DNA from: JAWLEP01 sp964553045
GTDB taxonomy: Bacteria; Fermentibacterota; Fermentibacteria; Fermentibacterales; JCC-6
Length of the DNA: 64,000 nt
Direction of reading: 5' to 3'
Assembly: GCA_964553045.1 (NCBI GenBank)
Contig: CAZKJG010000007.1
Location: 1 to 64,000 of the forward strand
Below the pieces are notes generated by a model. That model ran no database searches and was not told where the DNA came from. It saw only the letters and a list, made by a program, of their open reading frames with translations. The translations under genes and the position numbers were made by a program. Each line of letters begins with the position of its first letter. Position 1 is the first letter of the stretch. Below are positions 23,988 to 31,505 of this stretch, piece after piece.

Positions 23988-26708
23988 CTACCACTCGATT
24001 CCGAGTCCGAACCGCACTCGACGCTCGTAGTTGTAGACGTAGGGGTTGTCCAGCGCGCCGGTGGGATCGTAGTCCGGCTCGCCGTCGCCGTCCTGGTCGG
24101 CCAGGTACCATGCCTCGTCCGCCAGCCTGATGATGTTGCGCCGGTTGAAGAGGTTCAGGACCCAGCACTGCAGGTTGAAGGTGACCGGTCCGGCCCAGAT
24201 CTTGCGGTTGACCTTCAGCTCGGTGTTGCTGGTCCAGGGAAGCCTCTCGCCGTTGATCTGCGGCTCGAGGGAGCCCTGGCTGGAACGGGTGAAGGGGAAG
24301 CCGCTGCCGAAGTTCCAGTCGACGTTCACGCCCAAGCCCTCCAGGATCGGGTAGTCACCGAGCCTGGGGCCCTCTCCCTGGGGAATGCGGAAGTCTAAGT
24401 TGGCGTTGATGGTGTGCCGCTGGTCCCAGTCGAGGTAGGAGTCGGTCTTGGGAATGATCCATCCGGCCCAGTTGTAGTCGTAGTTCTGGCGGGACGATGA
24501 GCTCTTGCCCTGCGCCACCTGGTAGGTGTAGTTGGCGTTGAGGGCCCAGAAGTTGCTGGGCCGGCGCATGATGCTGAGCTCGGCTCCGCGGACGTTGCCG
24601 TAGTCGCCGTTTATGTAGTGGCTGTAGGACTGAGCGGCGGAGTAGAAGATCTCCTCCTGGTCCACAAGGCCGGTTATGTCCTTGTAGAAGCCGGTGACGT
24701 TCAGAAGTGTCACCTCGTCGAACTGGTGCTTCACACCCACCTCGTAGGAGATGGTCTCCTCGGGCTCGAGGTCGGCGTTGGCCACGATGGGGAAGGCGCC
24801 TGAGAGGTTGTAGTCCGCTCCGTCGAACAGCGTCCCCATGTCGGGGGTCTGGAAGTAGTGGCCGTAGGTGAAGTGGAGCACATCCCGGTCGGTGATCGGG
24901 TGCGAGAAGCCGACGCGGGGGCTGAGGTGGTACTTCATGGAGACCTCGACCGGGTTCTTGATGTGGTCGGGGTCACCGGGGTCGGTGCCCGGGTTGATGG
25001 GGTCATCGAGGTCGGCGGGGTAGTTGTCGAAGTTGGGATCCACGTAGTCGAAGCGCAGACCGGCGTTAACTATCATGCCGCTGTACTCCATCTTGTCCTG
25101 GATGTAGGCCGCTCCCATGTTGGGGAACGCGTGCCAGCTTCCGCCGTAGACGTTACCGCCGGAAGCCGGCTGTGCCTCGAACTCGTAGAGGTCGTAGTAG
25201 GAGGCCTCGATTCCGGCCTTCAGCTGGTGCTCGTTGTTGAGCTGGCTGGTGATGTCCATGCGGCCGTTGGCCATATAGTTCTGACGGTGGAAGTAGGGCA
25301 GTATCCATGCGTTCTGGAAGTAGGTGTAGCCCGCCCGGGGATAACCGTCGGAGTCGTAGATCCTCTCGGGAACGTAGTCCTCCCAGTCCTGGAAGGAATC
25401 GTAGTACTCGTCGATGAAGCCGCCGTCGGGGTCGTAGGTCCGGTACTCGGTCTGGTTGCGCATGTACTGGAACTTGGCCTCCAGGAACGTGGCGTCGCTC
25501 ATGGTCTGCGTCAGGCCGATGCTGAGCGAGTAGTCGTCCACGAATGCCGTGGGAAGGCCGTACTTCAGCGACTGGCCCGGTATCGTGCTGTCAGGTGTGA
25601 TCTGGTAGTCCTCGTCGAAGCGGGAGTAGGCCCAGCTGGTTGACCAAGAGGTGTAGCCTATCTCACCGTCGCTGTAGTTCCCCGCCAGGTTGATCTTGGT
25701 CTTGGGAGACGGCCTGAGGGTGAGCTTGAGTGTACCGCTGATGTCCTCGCGGCCGTCGTTGGGCAGCAGTCCGTAGCGCTCGTCGGGTCCGCCTCCGCGG
25801 CTATAGTAGCTGCCGGTGAGCATCATGCGATACTCGCCGGGCAGGTTCAGCCCCATGGCCGGAAGCAGGTAGGAGGCTATGGGCTCGGGACCGCCGACTG
25901 AGGCGTTCATGTCGATCATGCCCTCACGGAAGGCGCCGTCGTCGCGCCAGTTCCAGTCCTCGGCAAAGCCCATGGTCTGCCAGTCGTTGGCGAAGACGTC
26001 GTAGTCGAACTCGTAGCTGTCGCCGCCCTCGCGGGTGACGATGTTGACTATGCCCGACTGTGCGTTTCCGTACTCGGCGCCGAATCCACCGGTCATGGTG
26101 GAGGTCTCGGCTATGGCGGAGACGGGAACGGTCATGGCCTGGAAGTTGCCGCTGGGGTCCATGACGCTCATGCCGTCGACCATGTAGACCACCTCGCCGG
26201 AGCGTCCGCCCCGAGCGTGGATGGTTCCGTCGAGGACGGTCATGCCGGCCTGACGGCTGACGATGTCGGCCACGCCGGCCACGGGCATGGTCTCGATGTC
26301 CTCACGGCCCACCACGTGCACAGACGTGGTCACGTCCTTGAGGATCATGCCCCTCTGGTCGGTGACCGTGATGACGGTTACGCCGGTGGCCTCCGGGTCG
26401 AGGCTGAAGTCCATTCGAGTGGTCTGGTCGGTTATGACCTGCACACCCGGGGCCTCCTTGGTGCCCATACCTACCATGGTGCATCGGAGGGTGTAGGTGT
26501 CGGGCGGAAGGTTGATGATGAAGTACTCGCCGTTGGCGTCCGTCATGGCACCGAAGGAAGTGCCGACCACCATTACGGTGGCCCCCACCAGGGGGTTGCC
26601 GTCCTGATCGGTGACGCGGCCGGCTATCTTACCGGTGGTGCCTGCCGTCGCGGAGAACGCGATCAGCAGGACCATGGCGAACGCAATCGCCGTTGCCCTT
26701 TTAAACAC
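23988..26708 (-). CDS. TonB-dependent outer-membrane receptor with an N-terminal carboxypeptidase-regulatory-like domain
   Basis: The protein is 906 aa with a signal peptide. Residues about 25-110 are a CarboxypepD_reg-like domain (GKIAGRVTDQDGNPLVGATV ... ANGEYFIINLPPDTYTLR). The plug domain includes VADIVSRQAGMTVLDG and GRSGEVVYMVDGMSV, and is followed by a 22-strand-type barrel of about 650 residues ending in RVRFGLGIEW. The substrate cannot be inferred; no SusD-like gene is present. The GTG start at 26708 is preceded by AAAGGAG at 7 nt, and gives a proper signal peptide. It has its own promoter near 26900 and a leader of about 170 nt. Confidence 0.92.
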   Translation of the reverse strand: MFKRATAIAFAMVLLIAFSATAGTTGKIAGRVTDQDGNPLVGATVMVVGTSFGAMTDANGEYFIINLPPDTYTLRCTMVGMGTKEAPGVQVITDQTTRMDFSLDPEATGVTVITVTDQRGMILKDVTTSVHVVGREDIETMPVAGVADIVSRQAGMTVLDGTIHARGGRSGEVVYMVDGMSVMDPSGNFQAMTVPVSAIAETSTMTGGFGAEYGNAQSGIVNIVTREGGDSYEFDYDVFANDWQTMGFAEDWNWRDDGAFREGMIDMNASVGGPEPIASYLLPAMGLNLPGEYRMMLTGSYYSRGGGPDERYGLLPNDGREDISGTLKLTLRPSPKTKINLAGNYSDGEIGYTSWSTSWAYSRFDEDYQITPDSTIPGQSLKYGLPTAFVDDYSLSIGLTQTMSDATFLEAKFQYMRNQTEYRTYDPDGGFIDEYYDSFQDWEDYVPERIYDSDGYPRAGYTYFQNAWILPYFHRQNYMANGRMDITSQLNNEHQLKAGIEASYYDLYEFEAQPASGGNVYGGSWHAFPNMGAAYIQDKMEYSGMIVNAGLRFDYVDPNFDNYPADLDDPINPGTDPGDPDHIKNPVEVSMKYHLSPRVGFSHPITDRDVLHFTYGHYFQTPDMGTLFDGADYNLSGAFPIVANADLEPEETISYEVGVKHQFDEVTLLNVTGFYKDITGLVDQEEIFYSAAQSYSHYINGDYGNVRGAELSIMRRPSNFWALNANYTYQVAQGKSSSSRQNYDYNWAGWIIPKTDSYLDWDQRHTINANLDFRIPQGEGPRLGDYPILEGLGVNVDWNFGSGFPFTRSSQGSLEPQINGERLPWTSNTELKVNRKIWAGPVTFNLQCWVLNLFNRRNIIRLADEAWYLADQDGDGEPDYDPTGALDNPYVYNYERRVRFGLGIEW

Positions 26709-26880
26709 GCCTTTTCTCCTTTCTCCCCTTTGCTGTAAAGCCTGAACCCACCGCCGGTTGCCGGATATCGAGCTGCTAGCGCAACCCGTTCCCGGCCCGG
26801 CGGGAACCACGAATGATAACAAGCTTTTCTGCATTCAACGCAGCTTCAAGTGGACTGAGATACCCCTTTCCTAGAGCGCT
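26709..26880 (-). other. Long structured 5' leader of the TonB-dependent receptor mRNA
   Basis: The predicted transcript has about 170 nt before the start codon. It contains at least two hairpins on the minus strand: GTTCCC/GGGAAC closing a GC-rich loop (near 26787-26809) and CTGC/GCAG (near 26830-26846). I found no B12 box or other known riboswitch signature. A cis-regulatory RNA is possible but not shown. Confidence 0.4.
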
Positions 26881-26886
26881 GCGAAG

Positions 26887-26915
26887 AGAATAGGTACTAC
26901 CCTCTGGGCTGTCAA
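26887..26915 (-). promoter_or_regulatory. Sigma70-type promoter of the TonB-dependent receptor
   Basis: On the minus strand, TTGACA (26915-26910) and TATTCT (26892-26887) are separated by exactly 17 nt. This is the best promoter match I saw in the window. It points at the receptor gene and would start transcription near 26880. Confidence 0.65.
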
Positions 26916-26942
26916 GAACCGCCACTCCCCGCGGGAACCCGC

Positions 26943-27593
26943 TCACAGACCAAGCACCCCGGGTATGGTGGGCAGCCACTCGAAGAGCAGGAACTGGGTC
27001 TGGCCAATCAGCAGGCTGATACGGGCCATGACCGTGTATCCGAAGCTGGCTCCGAAGGCCACCATGAGAATGGTGATTCCGGTGCTTGCCATTCCTCCCG
27101 TAAAGCCTTTGTGGGCCTTCGAGAAGAAGAAGTAGACCAGGCCGCAGACCACTCCCACCACCAGAATGAGGTTGTTCACCAGGCCCACCGTGCCCCCGCC
27201 CGTCAGGGGGATTACGGTGTTCTCCACCTGCTTGAGGCCGTTGGTCTGGAAGAAGGTCACCAGCTGCAGGCCGGCCCCTCCTCCCACGATCAGCGCCAGG
27301 GGGAGCCGGGAGTAGACGGCCAGCTTGGGCACCACCCTCAGAAGCATCAGCATCGCCAGCACGCCCGGCACGATCCAGAGCATGTTGGGGTCGGCGTCAC
27401 CTGCGCCCACCAGCTTGTCCCACCAGTTGGGCTTGAGCACGTAGAAGATGGTGTAGACGGCCCAGTAGCCGGCGCTCATGCCCACGAAGAGGTGCTCGGC
27501 GAAGCGGTAGAAGGGGTTGTCGCGGTAAAGGAAGCTGTAGAGGCAGAGCGTCAGAAGGGCTCCCGCCCAGATCCCCAGTATCTCGGTGGTCAT
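26943..27593 (-). CDS. Polytopic membrane protein of the MutL-associated cluster
   Basis: The protein is 216 aa with about six or seven hydrophobic helices, for example ILGIWAGALLTLCLYSFLY, LWIVPGVLAMLMLLRVV, LPLALIVGGGAGLQLV and LVNNLILVVGVVCGLVYFFF. I do not recognise the family. It is the last gene of a co-directional run and overlaps the previous gene by ATGA, so it should be made in step with it. The start is ATG at 27593; the frame open further upstream is a shadow of the preceding gene. Inferred role: membrane subunit of the complex discussed in the findings. Confidence 0.75.
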   Translation of the reverse strand: MTTEILGIWAGALLTLCLYSFLYRDNPFYRFAEHLFVGMSAGYWAVYTIFYVLKPNWWDKLVGAGDADPNMLWIVPGVLAMLMLLRVVPKLAVYSRLPLALIVGGGAGLQLVTFFQTNGLKQVENTVIPLTGGGTVGLVNNLILVVGVVCGLVYFFFSKAHKGFTGGMASTGITILMVAFGASFGYTVMARISLLIGQTQFLLFEWLPTIPGVLGL

Positions 27594-28453
27594 CGTCCGC
27601 CTCCCTTCGTCCTCTTCTTCCTGCCGGTGGCGAAGAAGGTGATGTTCCCTATTACTATGAACACCATTATGACCAGGTGGGCTATGGACTGCGCCGACAT
27701 ACCGGCGGCCGCCAGGCCTGGGCGCTCTATCAGGGTCTCGTAGTCGGCTGCGCCGCGCAGGCCTCCCAGCAGACCCTGCATCTGCGGCCTCTCGCCCTGC
27801 CTCTCCTGCAGGTAGGGGTAGAACTGCGGGGCGCTCACCGCCGTGCAGCCTCCTCCCACCGGCACTCCGAAGCGGTCGCTGGCTATCATCACCCATGCCG
27901 GTATGCCGGGGTCCCCGGCGGAGAGTGTCACCACCAGGTCGAAGTCGCGCAGGGTGCTTATGTCGCTGAGCATGGGTATCTCCCCGTAGGGGACGTTCTC
28001 CAGGTCGGTGGGAAACGCGGCCTCGATGGACGTGCCCAGGCGGACGATGAGAACCTGGCCCCCGGTCTTGTAGCCCAGGTTGACCCAGTCCTCGTACTGC
28101 TCGGTGCCCAGGCTGTCGGAGACGCTGGAGAGTATGGTCTGCCCCAGGGTTGCCCCCTGCGGCCACAGGGCCATGGCCACGATGTTTATGTCCTTGCTCA
28201 TCATGTGGGTGACCAGGGCCCGGGCCATGGGCTGCAGCTCCGGCTTGGTGGAGGGGTCGTAGTCGAAGCTCATCAGCACCCGGGAGTCCGCCGGCAGACC
28301 GTCTATGTACCGGTACAGGTTGTAGCTGGGGCCCTCGCCCACCGGCATCTCCATGCTCAGCTCCAGGGCCAGGGGCACTATTACGGCCAGGGCCATCAGG
28401 ATGAAGATGATCCTGCGGTCTACGTTACCTATGCGTTCCAGGAGCTTCCTCAT
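27590..28453 (-). CDS. Membrane-anchored protein of unknown function, MutL-associated cluster
   Basis: The protein is 287 aa. A helix near the N-terminus (RRIIFILMALAVIVPLAL) and one near the C-terminus (SIAHLVIMVFIVIGNITFF) bracket a roughly 210-residue extracytoplasmic alpha/beta domain. That domain contains ADSRVLMSFDYDPSTKPEL and GQVLIVRLGTSIEAAFPTD and shows a Rossmann-like strand-helix rhythm. No catalytic motif is recognised. It shares one base with the stop codon of the upstream gene (TGATG) and overlaps the downstream gene by ATGA, both signs of tight translational coupling. Confidence 0.75.
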   Translation of the reverse strand: MRKLLERIGNVDRRIIFILMALAVIVPLALELSMEMPVGEGPSYNLYRYIDGLPADSRVLMSFDYDPSTKPELQPMARALVTHMMSKDINIVAMALWPQGATLGQTILSSVSDSLGTEQYEDWVNLGYKTGGQVLIVRLGTSIEAAFPTDLENVPYGEIPMLSDISTLRDFDLVVTLSAGDPGIPAWVMIASDRFGVPVGGGCTAVSAPQFYPYLQERQGERPQMQGLLGGLRGAADYETLIERPGLAAAGMSAQSIAHLVIMVFIVIGNITFFATGRKKRTKGGGR

Positions 28454-29112
28454 CAGTCAGCACCTCCCAGGTAGCTGCGCTCGATGCCGAAGATCATGCG
28501 CAGGGAGGTGGCCACCACGCCCATGGCGGCGCCGATGAGTATCGCCCTCTGCCCGGCCATGTTGGGGAACTCCATGATCCACTCGGCGATCTCGCTGACC
28601 AGGTAGGGGTGCGAGCTTTCGGCGGCGCCCGGGATCCAGCGCCATATGATGTCCCCTATGGGGACCCGGCCCAGCATCACCAGAAAGGCCGAAGCCAGCA
28701 GGAGGCTGGCCCGCCAGTTGGAGGCCCGGAAGGCCCGGAAGGCGGCCGACGCCACGAAGAAGGCCAGCAGGCTGAACATGGTGGCCCCCATGGGCACCAC
28801 CATCTCGTTGAACAGGTAGTAGAACGGCGTCTCCTCGGTCACTCCCCAGGCCACGCCCGTTACGAACATCGAGAGGAAGCCGATGATGGTCACCGGGCTG
28901 TACCTCCAGTGCTTTCCACGGCGGGCTATCTTCTTCAGGTGCACCCGCAGGAGGTTCAGCACCCCCAGGAAGATGGCCGAGGAGGCCACTATCGTGTACC
29001 AGTCCTTGACCCCGTCGCCGAGCGTGGGGAAGGGCTGGTGGGGGATGAAGAACTCCAGGATCATGATCATCCCCGCGATGAACGTTATGGCAAGCGGTAC
29101 GTATAATCTCAT
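28453..29112 (-). CDS. Polytopic membrane protein, MutL-associated cluster
   Basis: The protein is 219 aa with about six hydrophobic segments, including YVPLAITFIAGMIMILEFF, VTIIGFLSMFVTGVAW, MFSLLAFFVASAAFRAF and LILIGAAMGVV-like terminal helix. The polypeptide has short loops, one with TEETPFYYLFNEM. I do not recognise a family. The start is 9 nt after the stop of the DUF6754-like gene, and the end shares a base with the next start codon. Confidence 0.72.
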   Translation of the reverse strand: MRLYVPLAITFIAGMIMILEFFIPHQPFPTLGDGVKDWYTIVASSAIFLGVLNLLRVHLKKIARRGKHWRYSPVTIIGFLSMFVTGVAWGVTEETPFYYLFNEMVVPMGATMFSLLAFFVASAAFRAFRASNWRASLLLASAFLVMLGRVPIGDIIWRWIPGAAESSHPYLVSEIAEWIMEFPNMAGQRAILIGAAMGVVATSLRMIFGIERSYLGGAD

Positions 29113-29121
29113 CCCGCCCTC

Positions 29122-30279
29122 CTACTCCACGTGGGTGAGCGAGCGAATGAAGGCCGCCACCTCTTCTGCGGGCTCCCAGAAGTCACCCAGAGTGAAGGCC
29201 AGCACTCCGACGATTATCACGGTAATGAAGAACAGCTTGGCCACGTCCTGGCCCTTGAGGCTGCCCAGCAGCTTCGGCTCCCGCGACAGGTAGGCGCTGG
29301 CGGCGAAGAGCTCCTCGCCTATCAGCGTGTAGTCGCAGGCTGCTATGAAGAAGGGCAGCTGACTGGGCATGGCGGTACCCGCGATCTGTATGGCCCCCAC
29401 GCTGCGGCCGGTCTCCGCCAGGATCAGGCTCTCGGCGTAGAAGGTCCCCAGCAGGAATATGGCCGCCGGCCTCTCGCGAACCATTATGCCGTCCACTCCC
29501 GCGGCGTAGCCGAACTGGTCATCTGTGAGGTAGAAGATGTTGTCCGACTCGTAGGCGTCGGGCCGCCCCGCCTCCAGGTAGGACTCCTTGACCACCTCCT
29601 GGGAGACGCTGAGCACCACGCTCTTGCTGACCGGAACCAGGAGGGGTGAGCCGAACTTTGCGGTTCTTGCGGCCACCCGTCCCAGTATCACCATGCTGGC
29701 GATGGTCTGGATGTTGTCCATGTCCATGATGCCGGGAATGTACAGGACCGGCCGGCCCATCTCGGTGGCCCGGCCCACCGCGTCGTCCACGGCGGCCAGA
29801 CCGGCTATCGGCCTGATGTACAGCTCTTTGCCCTTCTTGCCCTGCTTGATGAAGTAGAGGATGAACCCCGCCAGCACGATGAGGATCACCAGCATGCCCC
29901 ACCGCTTCGTATGGAGCCACTGGGCCCCGGGGGAGGCGGATACCGGGCCCAGCTCGGCCGCCACCTCGCCTCCCCTGTGTACGCGGATCAGGTAGCCGTA
30001 CTCCCGTCCGTTCTCCAGGCCGGTGTCCACGTGGCCGGTGGATACTCCGGGCTTGGTGCCCACTACCTCCATCCCGCCGTCCGGAGACCGCCTGAGGACC
30101 GTGATGCTGTCCGGGAAGTCCGTTCCGTCGGACAGGCTCCACCGGAGTTCCACCGCCCCGCCGGCGTCGTTGGGAGAGTCCTGGGCCTGCAGGTTCTCCA
30201 CCGTAACCGGCTGTGCGGCGACCGCGGCGGCAATCAGAAGCGCGGCGGGGACGATGGCCGAAAGTGTACTTATCTTCAT
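29122..30279 (-). CDS. FN3 and DUF6754-like membrane protein, MutL-associated cluster
   Basis: The protein is 385 aa. In order: a signal peptide (to about residue 22); a fibronectin-III-like domain (about 25-110, with VELRWSLSDG and NGREYGYLIRVHR); a membrane helix (MLVILIVLAGFILYFI); and a large conserved domain (about 155-330) with VGRATEMGRPVLYIPGIM, GSPLLVPVSKSVVLSVSQE and LLGTFYAESLILAETG. The last matches my recollection of DUF6754, which has no known function. Another membrane helix lies near the C-terminus. The ATG at 30279 follows GGGGGAGG. It is separated from the upstream gene by a hairpin. Confidence 0.75.
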   Translation of the reverse strand: MKISTLSAIVPAALLIAAAVAAQPVTVENLQAQDSPNDAGGAVELRWSLSDGTDFPDSITVLRRSPDGGMEVVGTKPGVSTGHVDTGLENGREYGYLIRVHRGGEVAAELGPVSASPGAQWLHTKRWGMLVILIVLAGFILYFIKQGKKGKELYIRPIAGLAAVDDAVGRATEMGRPVLYIPGIMDMDNIQTIASMVILGRVAARTAKFGSPLLVPVSKSVVLSVSQEVVKESYLEAGRPDAYESDNIFYLTDDQFGYAAGVDGIMVRERPAAIFLLGTFYAESLILAETGRSVGAIQIAGTAMPSQLPFFIAACDYTLIGEELFAASAYLSREPKLLGSLKGQDVAKLFFITVIIVGVLAFTLGDFWEPAEEVAAFIRSLTHVE

Positions 30280-30311
30280 GCCCTCCCCCTTGGAATGTCG
30301 CTCACAACGAA

Positions 30312-30339
30312 GAGGGCCCCGGCGGCGGCCGGAGCCCTC
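30312..30339 (-). terminator. Hairpin inside the MutL-associated cluster
   Basis: GAGGGCCCCGGC (30312-30323) pairs with GCCGGAGCCCTC (30328-30339) with one mismatch around a 4-nt loop, between the 374-aa gene and the DUF6754-like gene. It may end one transcript or lower expression of the downstream membrane genes. No U-tract follows on the minus strand. Confidence 0.5.
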
Positions 30340-30378
30340 CCACAAAGACCTCGCCATCGTAGTGTCCCACAGGGGCGC

Positions 30379-31503
30379 TCACTTCTCTATCAGCTCCACG
30401 TTGGCCCTGGGCACCATGGCCCTCTCGCCGTCGTCGAACTCCACCTCGAGGACCCTCACCTTTGCCTCGGAATCCAGCTTCTGAAGCTCTGGGGGCAGCT
30501 CGGTCACCTTGCCCAGCCTTCCGAAGTAGGGGGCACGTATCACGCGTATCTCGGAGCCTATGTCCATGGCTCCCGCCTCGTGATCATCGGCGCCTTTCTT
30601 CTCCTCGGCGCCGCTGACGGGTATCACCACCTCCGGACGCATCACGCCGGCCCGGATCTGGGTGGCTCCGTTTACGCTGGCCAGCAGACCCTGCCGCTTG
30701 CCGAAGAGCTCGAAGGTGGCGTGGGCCATCTCCATGCGGCCGAAACCCTCGGTGAGAACCAGGGTGACGCCCTTGTCCTCGTGGCCGGTGATGGCCACTC
30801 CCAGGTCGTAGCCCAGGAACTCCTTGAGGTCCTTGTCATCGAAACCGCCCACGACGATGGCGTTGATGCCCAGGGAGACGGCCCTATCCAGCGTCTCGCG
30901 GGTAACGTAGCTTCCGCCGACGATCACCTTCCCCCGGTGGGACTCGTTCAGCAGGTCGGCCGTCAGCTCCCGGCCGGGAGCGTCCACGACTACCTCCAGG
31001 TCGCCGCGGGTCTCGCCGCCGACGCCGAAGATCCCCTGTACGAAGGTGCCGGTAGTGGTGACCTCCACGCCCTCGTCCTCCAGGATTCCGGTGACCTCGC
31101 CCGCCACGTAGCCGTCCACCTCGACGGGAATGGGAGGCTCGCGGAGCACCGCCTGGCCGGTCACCTCGTTGAAGCTCTCGAAGACCCCCTCGATGGGAGA
31201 CCTGACCGTGTTCTTGAACAGCCCGAACAGCCCCTTGGACTGGGCCAGGGGCTGCTTCTCCTCTATGGCGTCGCCCTCGTCCACCAGCATCAGCTCGGGG
31301 ATGTCCCCCGGTGGCAGGCCGATGATCTTGGCGATGTTGAGCATCTTGACGTTGCCGGGCAGGTCGGTCTTGGCCACCACGGTATCGGCCTCGACTCTGG
31401 CGCCCTTCTCAACGGTCACCTCACCCTTCAGGGGAAGGCGCCGCTGCTTGGTTATCTCCGTAAGCTCCGCTACTCTCAGTCCCGGTGTGTATGCGAAGGC
31501 CAT
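30379..31503 (-). CDS. Barrel-sandwich and KOW-like protein of unknown function, MutL-associated cluster
   Basis: The protein is 374 aa and soluble. The N-terminal half has segments typical of biotinyl/lipoyl-like barrel-sandwich folds (LPLKGEVTVEKGARVEADT, NTVRSPIEGVFESF). The middle (GKVIVGGSYVTRETLDRA, NAIVVGGFDDKDLKEFLGY) looks alpha/beta. The C-terminus has a KOW-like strand pair (VIRAPYFGRLGKVTELP). There is no Lys in a canonical carrier position. It begins two bases after the MutL-like stop with GGGAGGAG upstream, so the two are likely co-translated partners. I know of no characterised homologue. Confidence 0.72.
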   Translation of the reverse strand: MAFAYTPGLRVAELTEITKQRRLPLKGEVTVEKGARVEADTVVAKTDLPGNVKMLNIAKIIGLPPGDIPELMLVDEGDAIEEKQPLAQSKGLFGLFKNTVRSPIEGVFESFNEVTGQAVLREPPIPVEVDGYVAGEVTGILEDEGVEVTTTGTFVQGIFGVGGETRGDLEVVVDAPGRELTADLLNESHRGKVIVGGSYVTRETLDRAVSLGINAIVVGGFDDKDLKEFLGYDLGVAITGHEDKGVTLVLTEGFGRMEMAHATFELFGKRQGLLASVNGATQIRAGVMRPEVVIPVSGAEEKKGADDHEAGAMDIGSEIRVIRAPYFGRLGKVTELPPELQKLDSEAKVRVLEVEFDDGERAMVPRANVELIEK

Positions 31504-31505
31504 AT

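Noticed and set aside
11464..26708. Complete type IX secretion system
   Set aside because: PorV-like and CTD-like parts are present, but no GldK, GldL, GldM, GldN or SprA homologue is in the window.
26709..26880. Cobalamin riboswitch in the receptor leader
   Set aside because: No B12 box or matching core was found; the leader is noted only as structured.
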